The notes beneath the pieces are model-generated. The model was not told the origin of the DNA. It searched no databases and saw only the letters and a list, made by a program, of their open reading frames with translations. A stretch of DNA of 26,412 nt from contig CAZAMB010000027.1 in the NCBI GenBank assembly GCA_964486335.1, forward strand, positions 1 to 26,412. Reading direction: 5' to 3'. Positions 1 to 7,700 of the stretch are shown piece by piece. A program made the translations under genes and the position numbers. Within the stretch, counting starts at the first letter, position 1. Each line of letters starts with the position of its first letter. The DNA is from CAZAMB01 sp964486335. Its GTDB lineage: Bacteria > Planctomycetota > Phycisphaerae > UBA1845.

Positions 1-64
<64 letters not shown>

Positions 65-143
65 CGAGAAAAGTCGCCGAAACCGCGTTTGTTGTTGAAA
101 AAACGGCGGTTAGATGGCCTTTAAGCAGATGCAGTGAGCATGC

Positions 144-947
144 ATGGATGGCAACGATTTCTTCCGTGTGATCGAGTCGGCGCCCGTATTCTTCGCTGCG
201 TGTACCGAACCAGAACTCGACAATCTCGTTGCCATTGCCTCTGTCCATTTGCCGAACGACTGCATGATTAGGGTTCTTCGAGGAACTCGCTGCCGTACAA
301 AACATGAGCTTCTCCAAGAGTTTGCCGCGGCGCTGCAGTTTCCCTTCTACTTCGGTCACAACTGGAACGCGTTCGAGGAGTGCCTGGGAGACCTTGACTG
401 GCTGCCGGGGAGGTTACAGGTGTGGGCCCTTCCCAACGCTGACCAAGTACTGGCATCTGCTCCAGGAGAACTTCCCGTATTCTGCAACATCCTGACGAAT
501 TCCATGCGCACTTTGGCAGAGGTCTCCGGTTTTGATCCCAAGCATGTTCACTTGATCTTGCAGGCCGATCCTGCGCTCGTTCGAGAGACGAGGCAGAGAT
601 TCGCAGACTCCGGTCTCGCATCGACTTCGGCAGAACACCTCTTTCAGATCAGGCAGAGCTTGATCTTAAATTGCTTCGACGTATATGAAGAGGCCAAGCG
701 AATTGGTGAATCACTGAAGGAAGGTGGGCATTCGGGCGGCGATGAACTCTTCAGTAGCGTCATGGGGGCCACGAGTAGTGAAGCCCTTACCAACATCTGG
801 GTGGCAGCTCGTAACATACGGAAGCAAAAAGGATTGCCACTGGGCCTTGCGACACGACTCCGCACTTTGCAGAAGAACATCAACAGGCTTTTGCGTCCAA
901 CGCCGTTCAAGGACCTCATGTCTTGGTTCAGATTCCATAAGGCATAG
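144..947 (+). CDS. barstar-family protein with long C-terminal extension
   Basis: The 267-residue product has a barstar-like (barnase-inhibitor) domain at about residues 40-142. The diagnostic run FPFYFGHNWNAFEECLGDLD lies at 66-85 and is followed by WLP. Family members bind and inhibit secreted or toxic RNases by masking the active site. Residues from about 145 to 267 are a charged, mostly helical-looking extension that I do not recognise; typical barstars are about 90-150 residues. ATG at 144 is the first in-frame start, and no strong ribosome-binding site precedes it. No barnase-like RNase gene is adjacent. The gene lies alone between the two copies of the tRNA-Lys 3' end and is AT-richer by eye than the ubiD-family gene, which fits horizontal arrival. 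It could be an immunity protein for an absent toxin or a regulator of a host RNase. The barstar assignment is solid, the role is not. Confidence 0.85.
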   Translation: MDGNDFFRVIESAPVFFAACTEPELDNLVAIASVHLPNDCMIRVLRGTRCRTKHELLQEFAAALQFPFYFGHNWNAFEECLGDLDWLPGRLQVWALPNADQVLASAPGELPVFCNILTNSMRTLAEVSGFDPKHVHLILQADPALVRETRQRFADSGLASTSAEHLFQIRQSLILNCFDVYEEAKRIGESLKEGGHSGGDELFSSVMGATSSEALTNIWVAARNIRKQKGLPLGLATRLRTLQKNINRLLRPTPFKDLMSWFRFHKA

Positions 948-1287
948 GTGCGCCCGCAAGCGCTCCAGTTTGCTGCGTTGCCGATCAACGTGTTGGCTCT
1001 ATGCGCCGCAATGCGCTTGCCACGCGCAGCGACGGGCGATCTCCACCGACTGGCGCAGCACTCCGTTGCGTCGCGAAGTAAGTCAGGTTCGGGTGTGGCC
1101 TCAATTCGTGAGGTGTCGTAGGACTTGCGATTTACACCGGTTTTACATTGCGGTCGGTTGCGGCCCGCGCGCTCCGCCACGCGGAAGTGCCCTTTTTTTC
1201 GCGGTTCCTTGCGTTGGGTGCGGTTTGAGGTACAACTCCTTGCCGTGGCGTAGATTGCGAAGCCCGCACGAAAACGCCTGGCCGCGC
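948..1287. other. non-coding stretch inside the putative tRNA-integrated element
   Basis: I see no convincing coding sequence here. The open frames that cross it have no recognisable domain, and some simply run into the tRNA duplicate. No integrase or excisionase remnant could be read on either strand. The stretch is GC-rich and holds some short runs such as a T7 tract near 1193. Confidence 0.5.
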
Positions 1288-1331
1288 CTCTTAATCAGCG
1301 GGTCGAAGGTTCGAGTCCTTCGCGGTGCATT
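1288..1331 (+). repeat. 44-bp direct repeat, copy 2 (displaced tRNA-Lys 3' end)
   Basis: This is an exact copy of 21-64: anticodon loop, 3' anticodon strand, variable loop, T arm, 3' acceptor strand and two flanking bases. There is no D arm or 5' acceptor strand upstream, so it cannot form a tRNA. It is best read as the original chromosomal 3' end displaced by integration, and it marks the distal border of the element. Confidence 0.85.
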
Positions 1332-1805
1332 GTAAGTGCGTTTAAACAAAGGGTTTGCGGAGTAACACCGGATCAGTCGATTCGGCGTTTTGAATTGGTG
1401 TTTCCGCGGCGTTGCCGAGCCAAATGAAACGTGTCGTTTGTCCATGGCACGTGAATCACTGCTCGACGCCCCGAAACTACATGCTTCTAGGCAAGTTCAA
1501 GAACTCTGTTGTTGCGCTTGAACCGCCGGAGGTTCGGATGAAGGCGAGGGTCGACGACAACGGCCGCGCCCAATCGACGTCTCCGCCCCCACCTGCGGCG
1601 ACAGGCACCGCGGAGTTCATGCCGGATAACATGATCTGAATCGTTTTACACAAGGTGACGACGATTCTCGTCCCTGATAGCTTGCCTCAGCACCTCTGCC
1701 ATTGGTCGCCCTTTGGACGTATAACACCCCGTCGACCGGGCGTGACACTCGCATGTTGTGGCGCGGCCGCGCCGCACGGCCCCGGACCGTAATGGAGCAC
1801 CCTGC
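1332..1805. other. intergenic region between the tRNA duplicate and the UbiD-family gene
   Basis: No supported gene. Small open frames, for example 1412-1639 on the plus strand, show no domain, no ribosome-binding site and no compositional sign of coding. Any promoter for the downstream decarboxylase should lie here. A TATAAC at 1720-1725 could be a -10 element, but I see no matching -35. Confidence 0.5.
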
Positions 1806-3446
1806 ATGGCCATTTCAGACCTGCAATCGTTTATTCGCGAATTGGAATCTCGCGGGCAGATTAAACGCATCGCGGCGGAAGTTGATCCGATTCTCGAAAT
1901 CTCTGCGATCACCGATCGCGTCAGCAAACTTCCCGCCGCGGGCAACGCCCCGCCGCCGAATACAGATCCCATTCACGGTCGACAGGGCGGTAGCGGACTC
2001 GTCTTTGAAAACGTCAAAGGCCACGACATCCCCGTGGCGATCAACATCTTCGGCAGCTACGAGCGAATGCGACTTGCACTCGGCGTCAAGAATTTCGAAG
2101 ACCTGGCCGACCGCGTACAACAGCTCGTCAAGCCGGAAATGCCCACGACGCTGCTTGAGAAAATGAAAAAACTCCCGCAACTCGCCAAGCTTGCCGGCTT
2201 CGGCCCCAAGGTCGTCAAGCGCGGAATGTGTCAAGAAGTCGTGCACACCGACGATGCCAACCTCTTTTCACTTCCGACGATCCAGTGCTGGTCCCGCGAC
2301 GGGGAACCGGGATACGGAGGAAAACCTGCCATTCCGAGCCGCGACCGTGGGGGAGCGGAGGAAATGAGCCACGAAGCCACGAAGCGACACAGCCACGAAG
2401 AGCATCCACGCCTTGCTCCCCTCCGTGAAAACGGGGACGTCGGCACCGGTCGCTACATCACCTTCGCGGGCATTTACACGAAAGACCTCGACAGCGGCGA
2501 ACGCAACGTCGGCATGTATCGCGTGCAAGTGTACGGTCCAAAGCTTGCGGCCATGCACTGGCACATGCACCACGACGGAGCACGCCACTTTCGCAAGCAC
2601 AAGGCCCGCGGAAAGCAGATGCCGCTGGCGATCGTCTTCGGCGGCGAGCCGGTGCTGCCCTATGCCGCGACCTGCCCGCTGCCGCCCGACGTGAGCGAAC
2701 TGCTCTTCGCGGGCTTTCTCAACGACGGCGGCATCGAACTTTGCCCGTGCAAAACGATTCCGCTCGAAGTCCCCGTCAACGCCGAAATCGTCATTGAGGG
2801 CTGGGTCGATCCCGAACAGACGCTTTGGGAAGGCCCGTTCGGCGACCACACCGGCTTCTACTCGCTCGCCGATCGCTACCCGGCGCTTCACGTCAGCGCG
2901 ATCACGCATCGCAAGAACCCGGTCTTTCCCGCGACGATCGTCGGCTTTCCGCCGCAGGAGGATTACTACCTCGGTAAGGCCACCGAGCGGATCTTTCTTC
3001 CGCTGCTTCGTATGCTGATTCCCGACATCGTCGATTACTCGCTGCCGATGTTTGGAGCGTTTCATAACTGTGTCTTCGTCTCGATCCGCAAGGAGTATCC
3101 GATGCAGGCCCGCAAGGTGATGAGCAGCATCTGGGGCGCAGGGCAGATGATGTTCGCCAAGATGATCGTCGTCGTCGATGAGCACGTGAACGTCCACGAC
3201 GAGCAGGACGTGTTCTTTCACATGGGGGCCAACGTCGATTGGCGACGCGACACGGCGATCGTCGACGGCCCGTGCGACATCCTCGACCACGCCACGCCCT
3301 ACTACGGCACCGGCGCGAAGATCGGCATCGACGCGACGCGCAAGATTGCCGGCGAAGGCGTTGTCCGCGACTGGCCCGACGAACTCAAAATGTCCGACGA
3401 AATCACCGCACTCGTCCAGCGCCGCTGGGCCGAATACGGCCTATAA
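1806..3446 (+). CDS. UbiD-family prenylated-FMN-dependent decarboxylase with in-frame insertion
   Basis: The 546-residue product belongs to the UbiD (3-octaprenyl-4-hydroxybenzoate decarboxylase) family, which uses prenylated FMN made by UbiX to decarboxylate aromatic or unsaturated acids reversibly. The cofactor/metal motif NVGMYR is at 234-239, with R239 matching the catalytic Arg. The acidic pair lies in EGPFGDHTGFY at E342 and D347, with the family's five-residue spacing. ATG at 1806 is preferred over 1758 because GGAG (1794-1797) sits 8 bases upstream and the family's N-terminus begins there. Residues of about 167-213, between CWSRDG and GRYITF, are an unusual insertion made of repeat-like DNA. 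Without it the protein would be about 500 residues, the length of classical UbiD. No UbiX is in the window. The substrate could be a quinone precursor or another aromatic acid and cannot be decided here. Confidence 0.92.
   Translation: MAISDLQSFIRELESRGQIKRIAAEVDPILEISAITDRVSKLPAAGNAPPPNTDPIHGRQGGSGLVFENVKGHDIPVAINIFGSYERMRLALGVKNFEDLADRVQQLVKPEMPTTLLEKMKKLPQLAKLAGFGPKVVKRGMCQEVVHTDDANLFSLPTIQCWSRDGEPGYGGKPAIPSRDRGGAEEMSHEATKRHSHEEHPRLAPLRENGDVGTGRYITFAGIYTKDLDSGERNVGMYRVQVYGPKLAAMHWHMHHDGARHFRKHKARGKQMPLAIVFGGEPVLPYAATCPLPPDVSELLFAGFLNDGGIELCPCKTIPLEVPVNAEIVIEGWVDPEQTLWEGPFGDHTGFYSLADRYPALHVSAITHRKNPVFPATIVGFPPQEDYYLGKATERIFLPLLRMLIPDIVDYSLPMFGAFHNCVFVSIRKEYPMQARKVMSSIWGAGQMMFAKMIVVVDEHVNVHDEQDVFFHMGANVDWRRDTAIVDGPCDILDHATPYYGTGAKIGIDATRKIAGEGVVRDWPDELKMSDEITALVQRRWAEYGL
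2304..2444 (+). repeat. repeat-derived in-frame insertion within the UbiD-family gene
   Basis: About 140 bp between the codons for CWSRDG and GTGRYITF have no counterpart in the family fold. The insertion contains a GAGCCGCGACCG / GGGGGAGCGG segment (about 2335-2360) and a tandem CCACGAAG tract (2370-2403, three copies with spacers). Further on, GCTCCCC (about 2415-2421) can pair with GGGGAGC at about 2351-2357. It looks like one or two small dispersed intergenic repeats that landed in a coding region without breaking the frame. Confidence 0.6.
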
Positions 3447-3472
3447 TCATTGAGGAAGGAAATCGAACGGCA

Positions 3473-3907
3473 ATGGTTGCGGAGCATCGCCCAGACGCAC
3501 AACGGCTGAATCACCGCGCCGCGATCGCCTTACGGGTAATCGCGTTCTTTCAGATTACTCACGTCGTGTTTGCGATTGCTCTCGCGCCGCCAGAAAAGAG
3601 AACATGGGGCGTCATTGTGGGCGGCATTTCGCTCAACCTGCTCCTGGTCGGGTTGCTGCTATTTGTATCTCGGGGCGTACGGCATGGCCGTCGGCTCACG
3701 GGCGCGGTTTGTCTCGCCTGGTTTCTCGTAATGGGAGCACTCATGGCCGGCGGCGTTGCCAACGGAATGGGCTACACCGGTGGACTCATCCTTGCAAGCT
3801 TTCAAATTGTGTTCATGCTCATCCTGTGGTGGGCCGCGATCACGGTGACCCGAGCGGCCATGGTGCGATCTTTTGGCCCTAACCCCTCGAACAAGCGGCC
3901 GTCGTGA
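3473..3907 (+). CDS. small four-helix integral membrane protein of unknown function
   Basis: The product has 144 residues and four clear hydrophobic helices at about 17-37, 45-66, 75-96 and 102-125, with short loops and a basic C-terminal tail. I do not recognise a named family. The ATG at 3473 is chosen because the upstream part of the open frame is a shadow of the decarboxylase gene. A purine-rich GAGGAAGG lies at 3451-3458, farther from the start than usual. It begins 26 bases after the UbiD-family stop and could be co-transcribed with it. Confidence 0.65.
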   Translation: MVAEHRPDAQRLNHRAAIALRVIAFFQITHVVFAIALAPPEKRTWGVIVGGISLNLLLVGLLLFVSRGVRHGRRLTGAVCLAWFLVMGALMAGGVANGMGYTGGLILASFQIVFMLILWWAAITVTRAAMVRSFGPNPSNKRPS

Positions 3908-3955
3908 CCTGACAGTAACCGACCGCTCTGCATTGAGGCCAAGGCGAAACCCTGC

Positions 3956-4303
3956 ATGAAACTTCTCCGACCGATTCTTCCATTGTGTCTGACGGCCGCC
4001 GGATTGGTTCTGGCGTTCTTGTACGTCGGCTACGAAATCGAGCGGTTTCGCCGTCCCTCGCGTACTCTGTGGTCGCAGGTAAGCATTGGAGATGGGCTCG
4101 ACTCCGTACGCCGAATCCTCGGAAACCCTGCGCAGGAATATACAAGGGACTCAGCACCCGAGGATTATTACATTTCGGGATACCGTCGTCGCGAGCGGGC
4201 GATTTCCAAGCGTGTGCTCATCTACCGAGGCGCCGATCTGGTGTTCTATGTTTGGTTTGACGAGAATGAGCGTGTGGAGGAATTGTTCGTCGGCGGAAGT
4301 TGA
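3956..4303 (+). CDS. small membrane-anchored BamE/SmpA-like protein
   Basis: The 115-residue product starts with a hydrophobic N-terminal segment (about 6-26) that is either a signal anchor or a signal peptide; there is no lipobox cysteine. Residues 42-59 (VSIGDGLDSVRRILGNP) fit the pattern 'xxGmxxxxVxxxLGxP' of the BamE/SmpA-like fold. After that come beta-strand-like segments ending in a short acidic strand. Members of this fold family often sit in the envelope as small accessory proteins. An AAGGCGA precedes the ATG at 3956. It follows the membrane protein by 48 bases on the same strand. The assignment is by motif only; the function is unknown. Confidence 0.6.
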   Translation: MKLLRPILPLCLTAAGLVLAFLYVGYEIERFRRPSRTLWSQVSIGDGLDSVRRILGNPAQEYTRDSAPEDYYISGYRRRERAISKRVLIYRGADLVFYVWFDENERVEELFVGGS

Positions 4304-4391
4304 CGCTCATGAAACGTCTCGTTGGCCGGATTTCTCAGCGCTTCGCCACCCTATTCCTGGCGACGCGATCATACTCAAAAGGAGGCATCCC

Positions 4392-4634
4392 ATGCAAAAG
4401 CGTAGCAGCAAGCACCGTCGCGACGTCGAAAAGAACTACCCCACCCGGCAGTTCATCGACAAGCTGCGCCGGCTGGCCGATTGTCTTGAGAACGGGAAGC
4501 GATTTCGCATTCAGGTTGCCGGGCAACGGGTCCTCATCCCGCCGCACGCGGTGATCAGCATCGAGCACGAACAAGGCGGCGGCGAAGAGGAGATCGAGTT
4601 TCAACTCAAATGGTCGCTCGTTTCCGATTCGTAG
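4392..4634 (+). CDS. amphi-Trp domain-containing protein
   Basis: The product has 80 residues and matches the small amphi-Trp domain type: a basic N-terminus, the helix FIDKLRRLADCLENGKRFRI, a conserved VLIPP turn, an acidic linker, and the terminal amphipathic strand EIEFQLKWS ending in the signature Trp (W74). The function of this family is not established. ATG at 4392 is chosen over the longer frame because AAAAGGAGG (4377-4385) sits 6 bases upstream. It is the last gene of the plus-strand cluster and is followed by a hairpin. Confidence 0.75.
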   Translation: MQKRSSKHRRDVEKNYPTRQFIDKLRRLADCLENGKRFRIQVAGQRVLIPPHAVISIEHEQGGGEEEIEFQLKWSLVSDS

Positions 4635-4707
4635 CGGCGGTCCAATCCCCGACAAGTCATCCAGGCCGATCGCCGACCGACCCTCTTCGCCAGGCTCCAA
4701 GGCCAAG

Positions 4708-4742
4708 CGCGTCCGCCGCACGCTGAATGTGCGGCAGACGCG
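4708..4742. terminator. hairpin between convergent genes, putative bidirectional terminator
   Basis: A 14-bp stem (4708-4721 with 4729-4742, one G-T wobble) closes the 7-base loop GCTGAAT. Outer bases GGCCA (4701-4705) and TGGCC (4747-4751) can extend it. There is no T run on either side, so intrinsic termination may be weak. The position between convergent stop codons at 4634 and 4794 supports a 3'-end role. Confidence 0.55.
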
Positions 4743-4793
4743 TTCATGGCCATACTTTGTCCGGAAACCGGCACGGCACTCCAATCGATGCCG

Positions 4794-7700
4794 TTATCGT
4801 GAACTCGCGCGATTCTTTTTCATCATCTGCCGCTGGACCGGCTCGACAATCAGACCCTTCGTGCGGAGTTTCTCCACGTCGAACCCGCGCGAGCGAGCAT
4901 AGTCCGGAGTCAGCAGGATACCTACGTTGCTTCGCACCAGCTTCTGCTCGCCCTTGTGCGACACCTTGAACGTCGTTTCGGTCGGAACAAGATCGCTTCC
5001 CACCTCGGTGATCGTGAACTGCACCGATTCCACCTCGGTCTGCACGTCGGCGGAGAGCTCGTTGTAATCGGCCACGAACCCCTCCGGCGGAGTGACCGAC
5101 GCCGTGACGCCCCAATCGCCGACGGAATCAAACACGAACGGGTACAGCTGCTCGGTCGAATCCCACACGATGAACTCCGGCTCGATGACCAGCAGTTCCG
5201 ATCCTGTCAGGCGCGTGAATTTGCACGGCTTCTTGTGGCCGTCGGCGCGAACCACCTGAAACAGGTATGCGATTTCCGTCTCGCCGCAGGTGAGGTGTTG
5301 CGGCGTGGACGCCAACGCATCGGGCAGTTCGTTGTTTTCATCGTCGGCGATCACAAGATACTGATCGGGTGAGAGATTGATGGTGCAGCGTCCGTTGCTG
5401 CCGGTCGTACAGCAAGCCGCCGGTTGGCAATGGTCAAGGATACACTGGTAATGCGGGCGGGAGTGCCCACCGCATGAAATCTGCGCGCAGCTTCCGTACG
5501 ACCGGTCGAATGCGCAAGTTTCGATGCCGACCAGCGGTTGCTTGTTGGCATGCGGATGTGACCCGTGGCCGACCGAATAACGATAGGCTCGGACCTCGAT
5601 GTTCGCTCCGTGGCGAACCGTGACTTCCTTTGTTGCCGTGGCGGTGTTGCCGCAATCGTCCACGGCCGTGTAGGTCACCGTCGTCGTGCCCGTCGGGAAA
5701 CAATAGCCGCTGCAAGTTCCCGCTGGATCATCGTCGTGATGGCCGTGCTGTCCGTGGTGTCCGCCGCGACGCGCGCGATAACCACAGTCGTCGTCGTCGG
5801 GGTCGGGCGTTGGCGTGTCGGACGGCCCGCAGAGCGGCGCGTTCTGCTGCACGCCCACGTCGGCATCGCAACCGTCGACGGCCGTGGCGGAAGCAAGCTG
5901 CACGCATACACTCCCGGAGCAGTTCGCGTCAGTCACGATGATCGGAGAGGCATCCACGCTGATGACGGGCGCCTGTGTATCGTTGACCGTCACGGACTGC
6001 GCACCACCGGCAAGGTTTCCGCAGTCGTCTGTCGCCGTCCACGTCCGCGAAAGCGTGTACGCCTGCGGGCAGGCGCCGTCGGCGCGCGTTTCCGCGAAGA
6101 CGACGGGAACGTCCGGATCGCAACCGTCCGAAGCCGTTACGATCGCCGCCGCCGGTACCGCGTTGCATTCGACTGACGTATCGCTGGGAACGCCGGAGAG
6201 GACCGGTGCGATCGTATCCGCCACCGAGATGAACTGTTCACAACTCACCGAATTCGAACATTCGTCCGTGGCCGTCCAGGTTCGCGTGATGGTCTGCGTC
6301 GCGCCGCAGCCGCTTCCCGAAATGTCGCTAGAGCTGATCGACACGATTCCGCAGTTGTCAATGCCGGTCGCAGCGCCGTTCGCGAGAATGCTCGTGTCGG
6401 CCGGACACTCGAGTGCAGTGGAGGCCGGGCAACCGATGGTCGGCGGCGTTGTGTCATCCACCGTCACCAATTGCGTCGCTGAGACATCATTGTTGCATTC
6501 ATCCGTCGCCGTCCAGGTTCGCGTCAGGACGTACTCGCTTGAACATGACCCGTCGGTGCGGACTTCGGAAAAGCTGATGGACGGCATGACGGCGCACGAA
6601 TCCGACGCCGTAAGTACTGCGGGCGGCGGCACGTTGTCGCATTCGACGCTGACATCGAGCGGCGCTCCCACAAGAGACGGATCGAGCGTGTCAACGACGC
6701 AAATCTGATGCGATCCGACCGTCGTGTTGCCGCACTGATCCGTCGCGATCCACGTACGTGTCAGGATGTATGAGCCGGGACAAGGCCCCTCGCTTGACGA
6801 CTCCGAAAGCACAACCGGCACGGATCCGTCACAGGCGTCGTCGGCAGTCACGACGGCCGCCGGAGGAACGGCACCGCACTCCGCGGTCGCCTTGTCCGGA
6901 ACGCCGGAAAGCACCGGCCCCGTCGTATCAACTTCGGTGATCGTCTGCGTGCACGAGACCGTCGTAGAGCCGTTGTCGGCGGTCCAGACACGTGAAATCG
7001 TCTCTGTTGCGCCGCAGCCGGTGGCCGTCGAATCGCTGGAACTGACCGCGATCGTCCCGCAACCGGCAGCCGACGCCGTTCCATTGCCGGCCACGCTGCC
7101 ATCAACCGGGCATTCGGCCACGACATTGGGCGGACAAGTGATGTTGAGTTGTCCGCCGCCGCCGACGTCCACGTGACCGATGTAAAGCCCGTAGTCGAAG
7201 TTGGTGAATTGCGCGGCAAAGGCGACGTCATTGGAATTGTTGATCGATCGGTACATGCCCGTCGTCGTCTCGGCTTGCCAGATGTCGTATCCGTTCGTGA
7301 CGAACGCGCCCAGTTGCGTCGTGGAGATCGTGCTATCGGAGATGCGAACCAACTCCGGCGTGCATGCGTCGTAGAAATAGACGCCACGAAAACCCACACT
7401 CGCGCTGACGTTGCCGACGCCGATGAACGCGACGTTGCCCAATGAGTTGAGCGCGCCACGCCCGCCGTTGCTTTGCTGCAAACCGGAAAACCGTGGGAAA
7501 CCGCCGACTGGTGCGGGCTGACCCGGCGGCGGCGTGGTCAATGTCGCCACGACGCTGATCGGTGAGCCGTCCGCATCCGTGTAGAAAATTCCCTGCTGGT
7601 TGGGCGTCGGGCTTCCCGGCGAAACAAAAGCAAACGGGGCGATGACTCCCGCGTTGGTGATTCCCGGCAACTGAGCGCCGCTGAATTCCGCGCCCGGCGG

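Noticed and set aside
948..1287. Remnant of an integrase inside the tRNA-bounded element
   Set aside because: I read all frames and found no tyrosine-recombinase motif (R...HxxR...Y) or other recombinase signature.
1288..1331. Second tRNA-Lys gene
   Set aside because: Only the 3' half is present; no D arm, 5' anticodon strand or 5' acceptor strand precedes it.
1143..1445. 100-residue minus-strand open frame containing PRRTRTFDPLIK
   Set aside because: The peptide is the antisense translation of the duplicated tRNA-Lys 3' end; such peptides are common false gene calls.
2268..3290. 340-residue open frame antisense to the decarboxylase gene
   Set aside because: It lies opposite a well-supported gene, has the skewed Arg/Val/Asp content of an antisense shadow, and shows no domain.
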